DNA of 64,000 nucleotides, taken from JASTVH01 sp042862465. Lineage in GTDB: Bacteria; Pseudomonadota; Gammaproteobacteria; Pseudomonadales; Oleiphilaceae. A model generated the notes under the pieces. It was not told where the DNA came from and ran no database searches. It saw nothing but the letters and a program-made list of their open reading frames with translations. Shown in pieces: positions 42,240 to 51,506 of this stretch (within the stretch, counting starts at the first letter, position 1; the number at the start of each line of letters is the position of its first letter). Both the position numbers and the translations under genes were made by a program. Where the stretch lies: positions 310,001 to 374,000 of the forward strand of contig JASTVH010000003.1 of the NCBI GenBank assembly GCA_042862465.1, given 5' to 3'.

Positions 42240-43073
42240 CTATTCCGCCTCAGGCTTTTGCGCCAGATGCTGATGCACCGGCTGGCGGCCCGCCTGATAC
42301 AGATCCCGGTTATCGTGACGAAGTCGCCACAACGCACTGACCGTCGCCACGGCGATGCCCTGACGGTCCAGCTCTGGCAGGGCCTTCTTCAGATAGTCGA
42401 TGGTAACCGGGTGAGGGTGGCCAATGGCGACTGCCGAGCCCTTGAGCCTGGCGATGGCAATCAGCTTGCGGAATTGCCTGTCGATGTATTCTTCGGTCTG
42501 TTGGTGATCGAGAAAGACATCACGGCTGACCGTGGGAATGCGGTGCGCTTCCGCGGTTTTCGCGGCCACCGTGGTGGCTATAGTGCGGCTGTCCACGAAA
42601 TACAGGGGGTATTTCTCGACTTCCTGCATGACCCAGTCCATTTGTGACTGCAGTTGCGTCAGGAGACTGCCCATGTGGTTGTTCACGCCGCGGACATGCG
42701 GAATGGCCTGTAGCGAGCGCCGTAAAACCTGGATGACCTGGTCGCGAGACATGTCCGGGGTCAGTGCGCCGGCTCCCAGCTGCAATCCGATGGTATTGGC
42801 CATAGGGGCATGAAGCATGATTTCCTTGCCATGCCGATAGGCCTCACGGGCCAGCTTGTCGGTATAGGGTCGAAAGGGCAGGAAGGCCAGGGTGAGCGGA
42901 TAGTCCAGATCAACCAGACGTTCATCCTGCCCCTGGTTGTGGCCCATATCGTCAATGATGATGGCTATGGTAGGGGGCGAGTGCTCGGCCAGGGCCTGTC
43001 CGGTAAAAACAGTCAGCACGAGGAACAGCAGGGCTGCGCCCCAGGGCGCAGCACCTCGGCGGACTGAGGGCAT
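42240..43073 (-). CDS. yibQ: Divergent polysaccharide deacetylase family protein (YibQ)
   Basis: A 277-aa periplasmic protein with an N-terminal signal peptide (cleavage near GQALA). It has IAIIIDDMGHNQGQDERLVD, then LTLAFLPFRP, EIMLHAPMAN and VNNHMGSLLT, as in the divergent deacetylase family PF04748. A substrate and activity have not been shown for the family. The ATG at 43073 overlaps the ctpA stop (TGATG), so it is coupled to the protease. Confidence 0.88.
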   Translation of the reverse strand: MPSVRRGAAPWGAALLFLVLTVFTGQALAEHSPPTIAIIIDDMGHNQGQDERLVDLDYPLTLAFLPFRPYTDKLAREAYRHGKEIMLHAPMANTIGLQLGAGALTPDMSRDQVIQVLRRSLQAIPHVRGVNNHMGSLLTQLQSQMDWVMQEVEKYPLYFVDSRTIATTVAAKTAEAHRIPTVSRDVFLDHQQTEEYIDRQFRKLIAIARLKGSAVAIGHPHPVTIDYLKKALPELDRQGIAVATVSALWRLRHDNRDLYQAGRQPVHQHLAQKPEAE

Positions 43074-44614
43074 CACGAACCGCTATCCTCGCCCTCGGAA
43101 TCCTCTTCCTGTTCAGCATCGTCCATTGAATCGGCATCACCCTTGGCATCGGTCTTTTCATAGATGACGCCGTTTGCCGGCTGCCCGAGGATGGTCAGGC
43201 CCTTGAGCAATTGCAGTGCGGAACGCAGCTGGAAGTCCTTCTCAACCTGGTTGTCGGTCTTCTGGGCGTCGTCCTTGCCCTGCTTTTGCTGCTGCTTCTT
43301 CTGCTGTTTGACCTGCTCCATCTCGTCGTTGGTCAGGTGACCGCTCAGGTCGGCCTCTGTGAAGAACGGCTGGTTGTCCACCTCGGTGAATTTGGCGGCT
43401 TTCACCTGGATATCCGGCGTGATGCCCAGGGCCTGGATCGAGCGGCCGCTCGGCGTGTAGTAACGCGCGGTGGTGAGTTTGATGGCGTAATCCTCGTTGA
43501 GCGGCATGACGGTTTGGACTGAGCCCTTGCCGAAGGATTCGGTGCCCATGATGACCGCCCGGTGCTGGTCCTGCAGGGCGCCGGAGAGGATTTCCGATGC
43601 GGAAGCGGAGCCACCGTTAATCAGCACGACAACGGGAATGCCGTGGGTGATATCGCCCGGTGAGGCGCTGAAGCTCAGCTGGCTACTCTGGATCCGGCCT
43701 TCGGTGTAGACGATCAGGCCTTCTTCAAGCAGGGCGTCTGCCACTTCAACCGCGGCTTGCAGTACACCGCCGGGGTTGTTGCGCAGGTCAATGACCAGGC
43801 CTTTAAGCTCACCCTTGTTGTCGTCTTCCAGGGTCTTGAAGGCGCCCTTGAAGTCGTCGCCTGTGGTGGCCTGGAACTGGGTGATGCGGATATAGCCGAA
43901 GTCGTCGTCGAGCAGTCGGCTCTTGACGCTGTTGACCTTGATGACATCCCGCTTGATGGTGATTTCGATGGGGCCGGATTCGTTGTCACGCACGATGGTC
44001 AGCTTGATGTCGGTGCCGGGCTTGCCACGCATGATCGTGACGGCTTCTTCCAGGGTCATGCCCTTGACCGGGTGATCATCGATCTTGACGATCAGGTCTC
44101 CTGCCTGCACGCCCGCCTTCTCTGCGGGGGTGTCGTCGATGGGCGAGATAACCTTGACGAACCCGTCTTCCATGCCGACTTCGATGCCCAGGCCACCGAA
44201 TTCCCCGGTGGTGCTTTCTTCGAGATCAGAGTAGGCGTCCGGCTCCAGGTATGCGGAGTGGGGATCGAGTCCCGACAACATGCCTTCGATGGCGTTGTTG
44301 AGCAGTTCCTGGTCGCTGATTTCCTCGACGTAGCCGCGCTTGATGCGATCAAAGACTTCCACGAACTTGCGCAGGTCTTCCAGTGGCAGCTGTTTGGAGG
44401 GGTCGGGTAATTTGAGCTGGATTTTCTTGTTGTCTTGCTGGGCCGGGATGGTGTTGTCATCGGACTCAGTGTCGCCGGCATCATCCGTGGGAAGCTCGGG
44501 CGGCGCTGTTTTTTCGAGTGCGGGTGTGTCCTCCGCGGCTTGGCCCAAGGGGGTCCAGCAAAGTGCCATAGCCAGCGCCACGGTGCCAAGGAAAGATAGT
44601 CTGGAAGCTGTCAT
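43073..44614 (-). CDS. ctpA: S41-family carboxyl-terminal processing protease
   Basis: A 513-aa secreted protease with a signal peptide, an N-terminal domain, a PDZ domain (GGLGIEVGMEDGFVKVISPI...AGVQAGDLIVKIDD) and the S41 core. The catalytic Ser is in INGGSASASEILSGAL and the Lys in GTESFGKGSVQT. The C-terminus is highly charged, ending in an acidic tail. CtpA degrades peptidoglycan hydrolases in relatives. The frame extends to 44638, but the signal peptide begins at 44614. Confidence 0.94.
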   Translation of the reverse strand: MTASRLSFLGTVALAMALCWTPLGQAAEDTPALEKTAPPELPTDDAGDTESDDNTIPAQQDNKKIQLKLPDPSKQLPLEDLRKFVEVFDRIKRGYVEEISDQELLNNAIEGMLSGLDPHSAYLEPDAYSDLEESTTGEFGGLGIEVGMEDGFVKVISPIDDTPAEKAGVQAGDLIVKIDDHPVKGMTLEEAVTIMRGKPGTDIKLTIVRDNESGPIEITIKRDVIKVNSVKSRLLDDDFGYIRITQFQATTGDDFKGAFKTLEDDNKGELKGLVIDLRNNPGGVLQAAVEVADALLEEGLIVYTEGRIQSSQLSFSASPGDITHGIPVVVLINGGSASASEILSGALQDQHRAVIMGTESFGKGSVQTVMPLNEDYAIKLTTARYYTPSGRSIQALGITPDIQVKAAKFTEVDNQPFFTEADLSGHLTNDEMEQVKQQKKQQQKQGKDDAQKTDNQVEKDFQLRSALQLLKGLTILGQPANGVIYEKTDAKGDADSMDDAEQEEDSEGEDSGS

Positions 44615-44774
44615 GAAATTGGTCCTGTCCTGCAACACCTGTTTCTAAGGAAGCGGCTTGTCCCAACCATAGACCATTGGGCGTCAGTTTGCCCTCGGGT
44701 CGGGTGTACGACGCAAAACGACGTCTGGGCGTTTTGCCTTACTCTCGATGCATGAGCCGTTTATCAGCCCTGCA

Positions 44775-45971
44775 TCAGGGAGAGCGGCGTAACCACTTCA
44801 GCGGGTTTCGTGGCTTGCCCCCCTTGCGGATTTCGAAGTACAGGCCGGGCTGGCGAGCGCCGCCACTGTTGCCACTCAGGGCAATGGTCTCGCCGGCTCG
44901 CACCCAGTCGCCGGGGGATTTCAATAAACTCTCGTTCTGCCCATAGAGGCTCATGTAGCCATCGCCATGATCGACGATGAGCAGGAGCCCAAAACCGCGC
45001 AACCAGTTGGCAAAGACCACGCGTCCATAATGCACGGCCTTGACTGGTGTGCCGGGTGATGCCGCGATCACGATACCGTTGCGCCGCAAGCGGCCTTCGG
45101 CCATGTGATCGCCAAAATGAGCGGTCACTTTACCACGGGTTGGCCAGGGAAGTTTAGCGCGTAACTTGTGGAAAGGTGTGGAATCTTTCGGCAGTTCCAT
45201 GCCGGCCACGGCCTTTTCCACGCGGCGGAGCAGTTTTTCCAGCTGCTCGCGGTCTTCCTTGAGCTTGGTGAGTTCGTTCTGCTTGGCAGAAATTTCCGTT
45301 TTCAGCGAGGCCAGTGCGGCCTGTCGCTCGCCCTTGCGTTGGTCCAGGGCCTCGCGTTGTTCCAGTTGTTCGGCGTGGGTTTGCGCCAGTGCCTTGCGGG
45401 TATCGAGGGCTTCCTGGCGGTTCTGGCGGAGTTCCTTGAGGGTGGCGTTGAAGGCCTTGAGCTGCTCGAGAGCGTAGCTGCTCAGGTACTCGTAGTAGGT
45501 CATGGTCCGCGCCAGTTTCTGTGGGTTCGCCTCGTTGAGCAGGACTTTCAGGGCCGGTACTTCGCCCTGGCTCCAGGCGGAGCGAATCTGCGCCTTGAGA
45601 TCGGCCTTGCGGTTTTCCAGGTCCGTCTCGAGTTTCTGTTGCTCGCTCTTGAGTTCATCGAGGTGACGGTTCAGCCGTTGCTGTTTTTCCTCGGTGCGGC
45701 GCAGGCTGGCGTTGAGGCGGCTGATTTCACGTTCGGCATCCCGCAGCTGGCGCAGGAGTTTGCCGCGATTGGCCTCCGCCTCTTCCAGCCACTCGTTGAC
45801 GTCGCTGATGCGTTCCTTTAGGGCGTCCAGCTTTTGCTGGGAGACCTGGGGTTCGGCGCCGGCGACGGGCGAGAGGAGTAACAATGCCGACAGCAGGGCC
45901 GCGAGTATGCACAGGCTTCCGCGCCGAACCGGATGTGGCGCGGAAACCGCTTCTAGGTCGCTCAGGCTCAA
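44775..45971 (-). CDS. envC: EnvC-like murein hydrolase activator (degenerate LytM)
   Basis: A 398-aa periplasmic protein: signal peptide near residues 17-40, a long coiled coil (about 45-275), and a C-terminal LytM/M23 domain. Active-site histidines are missing: the H-x-G-x-D motif reads NGIVI and the second H-x-H reads GLYFEI, as expected for EnvC, which activates AmiA/AmiB amidases and is not itself a hydrolase. It overlaps the gpmI stop by four bases and precedes ctpA, whose family degrades cell-wall enzymes. Confidence 0.92.
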   Translation of the reverse strand: MSLSDLEAVSAPHPVRRGSLCILAALLSALLLLSPVAGAEPQVSQQKLDALKERISDVNEWLEEAEANRGKLLRQLRDAEREISRLNASLRRTEEKQQRLNRHLDELKSEQQKLETDLENRKADLKAQIRSAWSQGEVPALKVLLNEANPQKLARTMTYYEYLSSYALEQLKAFNATLKELRQNRQEALDTRKALAQTHAEQLEQREALDQRKGERQAALASLKTEISAKQNELTKLKEDREQLEKLLRRVEKAVAGMELPKDSTPFHKLRAKLPWPTRGKVTAHFGDHMAEGRLRRNGIVIAASPGTPVKAVHYGRVVFANWLRGFGLLLIVDHGDGYMSLYGQNESLLKSPGDWVRAGETIALSGNSGGARQPGLYFEIRKGGKPRNPLKWLRRSP

Positions 45972-47518
45972 GCCGGCTCCACGAGCGAATGCCCGGTCAT
46001 TTCCTTGGGCTGGTCGATGTGCATCAGCTTCAGCAGGCTTGGCGCCACGTCGGAAAGGCGGCCGCCTTCGCTCAGCTTGATGTTGTCGCCGCCAAGGTAA
46101 ACCAGCGGAACCGGGCCTGTGGTATGGGCCGTATGCACCTGGCCCGATTTGGCATCGGTCATCTGCTCGCAGTTACCGTGATCGGCGGTGATCAGTGCCT
46201 GACCGTTCACCTCGTCCAGGGCGTCGGAGATCCGGTGGAGGCATCTATCCAGGCATTCGGCCGCCTTGACTGCCGCCTCGTAGCTGCCGGTGTGGCCGAC
46301 CATGTCGCCATTGGCGTAGTTGCAGACAACCAGATCGAACTTGCCGCTCTTGATGGCTTCCACCAGCTTGTCCGTGACCTCCGGTGCGCTCATTTCCGGC
46401 TGCAGGTCATAGGTGGCCACCTTGGGGGAGGGCACCAGGATGCGCTCTTCCCCTTGATAGACGGCTTCACGGCCGCCGCTGAAGAAGAAGGTGACGTGGG
46501 CGTACTTTTCCGTCTCGGCGATACGCAGCTGGGTTTTGCCCTGGTTCGCCAGGTACTCGCCCAGCACATTGGGCAGCGATTCGGGCGGATAGGCGCAGCT
46601 GGTTTGGATGTCGGCAGCATACTCCGTGAGCATGACGAAATCCGCCAGCCGTGGGTGGACCTTGCGCTGGAACCCTTCGAACGCCTCGCCTTCCACAAAA
46701 GTGCGGCTCAGCTCCCGGGCGCGGTCGGCGCGGAAGTTCATGAACAGTACCGCGTCGCCATCACCGATGGTGACGGTTTCCTCGTCGACACCCTGAATGC
46801 GGGTGGCCTTGACGAATTCGTCGTCTTCGCCACGCTCGTAAGCCGCCAGGAGGCCTTCCACGGCGGTGCCGGCCTCGTAATCGGCCTCGGCCAGCGTCAG
46901 CAGGTTGTAGGCCTGTTCGACCCGTTCCCAGCGATTGTCCCGGTCCATGGCGTAGTAGCGGCCAACGATCGAGGCAACGCGGCCGACGCCCATGTCCTTC
47001 AGCTTCTTGCTCATCTTGCGCAGGGAAGGCTCGGCGCTGCGTGGGGGCATGTCGCGCCCGTCCAGGAAGGCATGCACGTAGACCTTTTTCGCTCCACGAC
47101 GGGCGGCCAGGTCGCAGGCCGCGGCAATGTGGTCTTCATGACTGTGAACACCGCCGGGTGAGAGCAGGCCGAGTATATGGACCGCCTTGTCAGCGGCCAC
47201 GGCCTTGTCGACCGCCTGGGTCAACGCCGGGTTCTCGAAAAAGTCGCCATCTTCAATCGCCTTGGTGATGCGGGTGAAGTTCTGATAGACGATGCGGCCG
47301 GCCCCCAGGTTCATGTGTCCGACTTCCGAGTTGCCCATCTGACCCTCCGGCAGACCGACGGCCATGCCGGAAGTGGCGATCAGGGTATGGGGGCGCTCGG
47401 ACCAGATCTTGTCCCAGAAAGGCGTGTTGGCATTACTGATGGCGTTGTCTTCCGCCGGGTCGCGATAGCCCCAGCCGTCGAGGATGATCAGTGCGGTCGT
47501 CCTGCGGGGTTCGGTCAT
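45968..47518 (-). CDS. gpmI: 2,3-bisphosphoglycerate-independent phosphoglycerate mutase
   Basis: A 516-aa manganese enzyme of glycolysis. The phosphorylated Ser is in GQMGNSEVGHMNLGAGR, and other metal motifs are IILDGWG, VHSHEDH, HAFLDGRD and TADHGNCEQM. Length is normal. It is first in a transcript with envC, ctpA and yibQ, the order known from Pseudomonas. Confidence 0.97.
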   Translation of the reverse strand: MTEPRRTTALIILDGWGYRDPAEDNAISNANTPFWDKIWSERPHTLIATSGMAVGLPEGQMGNSEVGHMNLGAGRIVYQNFTRITKAIEDGDFFENPALTQAVDKAVAADKAVHILGLLSPGGVHSHEDHIAAACDLAARRGAKKVYVHAFLDGRDMPPRSAEPSLRKMSKKLKDMGVGRVASIVGRYYAMDRDNRWERVEQAYNLLTLAEADYEAGTAVEGLLAAYERGEDDEFVKATRIQGVDEETVTIGDGDAVLFMNFRADRARELSRTFVEGEAFEGFQRKVHPRLADFVMLTEYAADIQTSCAYPPESLPNVLGEYLANQGKTQLRIAETEKYAHVTFFFSGGREAVYQGEERILVPSPKVATYDLQPEMSAPEVTDKLVEAIKSGKFDLVVCNYANGDMVGHTGSYEAAVKAAECLDRCLHRISDALDEVNGQALITADHGNCEQMTDAKSGQVHTAHTTGPVPLVYLGGDNIKLSEGGRLSDVAPSLLKLMHIDQPKEMTGHSLVEPA

Positions 47519-47832
47519 GTAGGTATCCAGCCGTTTCTCGATGAACAGATGTCGGGAAATTCAAAGGGGGCAATTTTAACGTTTTTGGCGCTCTGAAACC
47601 ATTGCCGATCCGTAGGCCCTGCTGGGGCGGAGAAAGTCTGGGGCAGGGCACCGCCGGTTTTCAGGGGGCTGGCGGTCGGCCGCGGCGGCGCAACCTTCTG
47701 TCGCACGGGCTGGCCGTGTATAATCGCGACCAAATTTTCCCGCGGTATTGACCCGTGCAATGGCGGGCGCTGTCTTGCGCAGAGTGCGAGCAGACCGTTG
47801 GCGCCGCACATACCACCCTGACGGAGCACCTG
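47519..47832. other. 314-base divergent promoter region (gpmI / rhodanese gene)
   Basis: No gene. A perfect TATAAT is at 47719-47724 on the plus strand, about 108 bases before the rhodanese-like start; the matching -35 is poor. The rest is GC-rich with no clear structure. Confidence 0.5.
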
Positions 47833-48249
47833 ATGGAAAGGTTTCTCGAATTTGCTGTCAATCATTGGATCCTGGTTTCCCTGTTCTTTGCGCTGCTGGC
47901 CGCGCTGTTTTTCGTGGAAGGGCGCCGTGCCGGGCGCCGGATTGGTCCGCAGGAAGTGGTTCAGTTGCTCAACCGCGACGAAGCGGTCGTCGTGGACGTT
48001 CGTGAGCGCAAGGAATTCAGCGAAGGCCACATCAAGGGCAGCATTCATATACCGCTTTCCGCGGTAAAAGAGCGGGCCTCAGAGTTGAAAAAGCACGAAG
48101 GCAAACAGATAGTTCTGGTGGACAAGGCCGGCCAGCATACCTCTCATGCCGGAAAACTCCTGCAGGCGGAAGGAATCGGCAATGTGGCGCGCCTGAGTGG
48201 CGGTATCATGGATTGGCGTGGAGCCAACCTGCCGCTGACCAAAAAATAA
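47833..48249 (+). CDS. yibN: Membrane-anchored rhodanese-like protein lacking the catalytic cysteine
   Basis: A 138-aa protein with an N-terminal membrane helix (WILVSLFFALLAALFFVEG) and one rhodanese domain (VVVDVRERKEFSEGHIKGSI, HIPLSAVKERASEL). The active-site loop reads LVDKAGQHTSHAGKLL, where a rhodanese has Cys at the Asp position, so sulfur transfer is unlikely. The pseudomonad homologue, from memory, also lacks Cys. GGAG precedes the ATG at 47833; the frame extends back to 47755. It lies just ahead of secB; the usual intervening grxC is absent. Confidence 0.87.
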   Translation: MERFLEFAVNHWILVSLFFALLAALFFVEGRRAGRRIGPQEVVQLLNRDEAVVVDVRERKEFSEGHIKGSIHIPLSAVKERASELKKHEGKQIVLVDKAGQHTSHAGKLLQAEGIGNVARLSGGIMDWRGANLPLTKK

Positions 48250-48368
48250 GGCGCGCGGTGGCGTACTAAACCGGTCACAACGTGGCGGTGGCAGACACGT
48301 TATACTCGCGACCATCATCCCCCGCATCGGGGCTCTCGGATTACAGAACGACCTTCAAAGGAAACATC

Positions 48369-48860
48369 ATGGCAGACGAACAACAAGGCAACGCGCAACA
48401 GGGAACCGAAAACGCACCGCAGTTTGCACTCCAGCGGATCTATGTGAAGGACCTTTCTTTTGAGTCCCCCAATTCACCGGCGGTTTTCCAGGGTGAGTGG
48501 AAGCCGCAGGTCAATATGGATCTGAATTCCCAGCACACCAAGATCAGCGATACCCAGTATGAAGTAGTGCTGTCCCTGACGCTGACTGCCAAGCAGGGCG
48601 AGGATGTCGCCTACATCGTGGAAATCCAGCAGGCCGGCGTGTTCATGGTCAAGAACGTGGAAGGGCCGCAGCTGGGTCACATGCTCGGCGCCTATTGCCC
48701 GAACCTGCTGTTCCCCTATGCCCGTGAAACCATCGATAACATGGTTACCAAGGGCAGCTTCCCCGCGCTGATGCTGGCACCGGTCAATTTCGATGCCATC
48801 TATCAGAATGCTCTGCAGCGTCAGCAGGAGCAGGGGCAAGAGGCGGAAAGTCAGCACTGA
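48369..48860 (+). CDS. secB: Protein-export chaperone SecB
   Basis: A 163-aa cytosolic tetrameric chaperone that holds preproteins unfolded for SecA. FALQRIYVKDLSFESPNSPAVF, then GAYCPNLLFPYARE and FPALMLAPVNFDAIY are diagnostic. The ATG follows AAAGGAAAC. In pseudomonads grxC lies between the rhodanese gene and secB; here it is missing. The next genes on the other strand are the VTC-operon porin. Confidence 0.97.
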   Translation: MADEQQGNAQQGTENAPQFALQRIYVKDLSFESPNSPAVFQGEWKPQVNMDLNSQHTKISDTQYEVVLSLTLTAKQGEDVAYIVEIQQAGVFMVKNVEGPQLGHMLGAYCPNLLFPYARETIDNMVTKGSFPALMLAPVNFDAIYQNALQRQQEQGQEAESQH

Positions 48861-48921
48861 CGGACCGTGAGTGTCAGGCGCCGGCTGGCGCCTGATCCGC
48901 CCTCATCGTAACGGGCACGCT

Positions 48922-50016
48922 TCAGAACGCGTATTGAATGCGCCCCACCGCGCCATAGCCTTCCTCCTTTTCTCCATCCTCGTCGCTCTCGAAGCGAGAC
49001 GTGCTCAATTGCAATCGGGTCTGGGCATTAACGTAATACCCGAGCCCGAGATCAATGGTGGCGGCATTCAGGTCTTTGTCTGCGTCGCTCAGGTCGAGGG
49101 TACTGTAGCGCAGGGCCAGCTCCCAGGCTCCGGCTGCAGGCGTGTCGAGCTCAAAACGGCCATCGTCATAATGTCGCAGACTGGCTCCCCACCAGAAACT
49201 GGCCGTGACGCGGCCACCGTCGAACGCGATCCGATCCCCGGCGCTTGTCGTCAGTTCACTGCGGTACCATTCCGATTCGATCAGGAACGGACCCTGCATC
49301 CAGCCGAGCTCAAGGTTGCCCAGAGCCTGGCGTTCGACGCTAAAATCCGCCGTCTCCAGTAGGTCTTCCGTATCGTAGATGCCGGACTCCGCATCAAAGT
49401 TGAGCATCTCGCCCCGCCATTCCCGGTGTGAATACCCGGCTCCGAGGTGCAGTACCTGCCCCAGGGTTTGCCAGGGCGCCCAGGTCGCCCTGCCGGTGAA
49501 GGCGTAGGGCGTTGCCTCGTTGTCGCTGTCTTCCTCGCTGATATCGAAGCCCCCCAGGCTGAGGGTGTAGGGAGTGTCCTCGTAATTTACTGCCAGCCCG
49601 ATGTGACGGCCGGTCTTGAAGGCTTCGGTCGCCAGGCTGCGTTCTGTCAGCGGGAGGTCGGTGCTGCTGGTCTGGTTTTCCAGACCCAGCGGCTCTTTCA
49701 TCCGGCCGGCGGTGAGTGTCAGATCCTTCCAGCCCTCATAGGCGATGTAGGCGTCACTCGTTTCGATGGCACCATCCGCTTCCCGGTCGAGTTGCCACTG
49801 CATCGACCAGTCCTCCAGTTCGTGTTCCAACGTGGCGCGGGCGCGCCGGATGGTGCCGTCCGCCCGGGTCTGATCCAGATCCCCGGGGTCGTTGTAAACG
49901 CGGTAATCGAGCATCAGCAAGGCCTCCAGAGAGACAGTGCCATTGTCGGTTTCGAAGTCGGCGGCCAGGGTGGGCAAGGCGGCGACTGCGAACGCCGCTG
50001 CGAGCAGATATCTCAT
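48922..50016 (-). CDS. OprP/OprO-like phosphate/polyphosphate porin
   Basis: A 364-aa outer-membrane beta barrel. The signal peptide ends near residue 19 (TLA). It opens AADFETDNGTVSLEALLMLDYRVY and contains TIRRARATLEHELEDW and WQLDREADGAIETSDAYIAY, as in OprP/OprO. The last residue is Phe, the usual outer-membrane sorting signal. The open frame runs far upstream, but GGAAGG precedes the ATG at 50016. It overlaps the DUF4956 gene by four bases (ATGA) and is last in the CotH-VTC operon. Whether it passes orthophosphate, pyrophosphate or something else is not visible in sequence. Confidence 0.82.
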   Translation of the reverse strand: MRYLLAAAFAVAALPTLAADFETDNGTVSLEALLMLDYRVYNDPGDLDQTRADGTIRRARATLEHELEDWSMQWQLDREADGAIETSDAYIAYEGWKDLTLTAGRMKEPLGLENQTSSTDLPLTERSLATEAFKTGRHIGLAVNYEDTPYTLSLGGFDISEEDSDNEATPYAFTGRATWAPWQTLGQVLHLGAGYSHREWRGEMLNFDAESGIYDTEDLLETADFSVERQALGNLELGWMQGPFLIESEWYRSELTTSAGDRIAFDGGRVTASFWWGASLRHYDDGRFELDTPAAGAWELALRYSTLDLSDADKDLNAATIDLGLGYYVNAQTRLQLSTSRFESDEDGEKEEGYGAVGRIQYAF

Positions 50017-50624
50017 GAGAATACCTTCCGGCGAACGTGGCTGGGGGCTGCCCGTTTCGCTGTCTGGCAGTGGACATTCAGCAGGGCGGAGTCGCGCAGG
50101 AAGTCGACGCTTTCGATCTCCACGTCGACGATGGGGAGGCCGGTGCGCCGGCGCAGGTCGTCCAGCAGGTGCTGGCGGTATTGCGGCTGTATCCAGTCGA
50201 TCCTGTCGTAGCGCACTGTCTTGGCCGGCCGGCTCTGGCGGTTCCACAGGCTGTCCACCATCCAGGTTGCAAGGCAGACAAAAGCGGCGATCAGGGCATT
50301 TTCCAGCAGCGACAGGTTGGAGACGGCAATGATCAGCGACAGGCTGATGGCCAGGAAAAGATAGGTCATGTCCTGAACCGTCATGGATTCCGTGCGGTAA
50401 CGCAGCATCGAGAAAATGGCGAACAGGCCGAACACGAATCCCATCGACATCTCAATGCTGTGTAAAAGGTAGGTCACCAGGAAGACGCCCATGCCGAAGA
50501 GCACCATCGACCCGGCCACATTCTGCTTGAGACTTTGTCGTTGTTGGCCGCTCCAGACCAGGGCGATCAGGGCCACCAGATCCGTCAGCAGCTTTTCGAT
50601 AAAGGGCAGTTCCATCAGGTTCAT
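50013..50624 (-). CDS. DUF4956 inner-membrane protein
   Basis: A 203-aa protein with about four membrane helices in its first half (for example GSMVLFGMGVFLVTYLLHSI, GFVFGLFAIFSMLRYRTESM, LFLAISLSLIIAVSNLSLL, NALIAAFVCLATWMV) and a C-terminal soluble domain (RTGLPIVDVEIESVDFLRDSALLNVHC). This is the domain of unknown function DUF4956. It overlaps both neighbours by four bases. By analogy with the membrane part of the yeast VTC complex, it could be a channel for the polymer made by the adjacent VTC protein; that is inference. Confidence 0.85.
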   Translation of the reverse strand: MNLMELPFIEKLLTDLVALIALVWSGQQRQSLKQNVAGSMVLFGMGVFLVTYLLHSIEMSMGFVFGLFAIFSMLRYRTESMTVQDMTYLFLAISLSLIIAVSNLSLLENALIAAFVCLATWMVDSLWNRQSRPAKTVRYDRIDWIQPQYRQHLLDDLRRRTGLPIVDVEIESVDFLRDSALLNVHCQTAKRAAPSHVRRKVFS

Positions 50625-51439
50625 GCCGCCTCCTCATGATTCAGTTGGGCCAGGTAGGCCAGGGTGGGTTTGAACAGGTTGCGTTTGAGCTCGGGCTGGG
50701 TGAGGCAGCAGCCGATGCAGTACTTGCTGAAGCTGATCGGTCGCACGCCGAGCCGTGTCAGCAGCTGGATGAAAGGGGAGTGCTTGCTGAGGCGATGCTG
50801 TTTCACCTCGACGATCACGATGTTGTCCAGCGCCTGGGTCGTGCCGTTACGCAGGGACTGGTAATGCAGGTCAAAATCCAGGGTGACCCTTTCACCCAGG
50901 GCGTCACTGGCCAGGGCGATACGCTGGTAGCGCCCGGACTGACTGGGGCTCAGTTCGTGCAGCGTCCGTGGCAACTGAGCCGTGAGGAAGTCGTGATGGG
51001 CGGACCAGGGGTGTGCACCACTGGGCGGCGTAGGCAGCTGTTGCCGGGTCTTGTGTGTGCGCTTCTGATTGGTTTTGTGTTTGATTTCCAGAAAGCGCTG
51101 GCCGCTGTTGATGTATTGCCGCAGCCGGACCTTGTAGCGTTCCAGTTCGCCACGGTGGTGCATGTGGAAACAGCGGAAGTCGGCGGTGTCCAGATAGGTG
51201 GTTTGGTACTGGCTGATGCAGGAGCCATTGATGTCCAACACCGAATAGTGCGTTCGGGCCGCTTCCAGCAACTGCGTGAGCAGGGCCAGCGGCAGCATGT
51301 ACTTGGTGTCCACGCGATTCTGAAGCCGGGTATTGGGCAGGTCGTCCAGGCCGTGGCGTGCAAGCGCTGCCAGAGCGTGGAGAATGCCGAGACTCGGCTT
51401 CTCGGAGCGCAAGGGAATGATCGGGGCCTTCGAGTTCAT
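50621..51439 (-). CDS. VTC-domain polyphosphate polymerase
   Basis: A 272-aa soluble protein with the VTC (vacuolar transporter chaperone 4-like) tunnel-fold domain, which in yeast Vtc4 builds polyphosphate from ATP. Residues that fit the active tunnel are Arg42-x-Asp44-x-Lys46-Tyr47 (NRVDTKYML), Arg105-x-Arg107 in KVRLRQY, Lys120 in FLEIKHKT, and Glu/Lys in VIVEVKQHRLSKHSP near residue 220. No SPX domain is present. It overlaps the DUF4956 gene by four bases. The start at 51439 follows GAGGTGCC. No membrane segment, so it is predicted cytosolic. Confidence 0.87.
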   Translation of the reverse strand: MNSKAPIIPLRSEKPSLGILHALAALARHGLDDLPNTRLQNRVDTKYMLPLALLTQLLEAARTHYSVLDINGSCISQYQTTYLDTADFRCFHMHHRGELERYKVRLRQYINSGQRFLEIKHKTNQKRTHKTRQQLPTPPSGAHPWSAHHDFLTAQLPRTLHELSPSQSGRYQRIALASDALGERVTLDFDLHYQSLRNGTTQALDNIVIVEVKQHRLSKHSPFIQLLTRLGVRPISFSKYCIGCCLTQPELKRNLFKPTLAYLAQLNHEEAA

Positions 51440-51506
51440 GAGGGCACCTCGCGTCTGTGGATGAAGGGGGATGGCACGCCGGCAGGACGCGCCTCGGGCG
51501 TCGGTA

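Noticed and set aside
286..51439. Functional pairing of the PPK2 gene with the VTC operon as one polyphosphate system
   Set aside because: Both concern polyphosphate, but they lie about 48 kb apart with no shared signal, so linkage is not supported.
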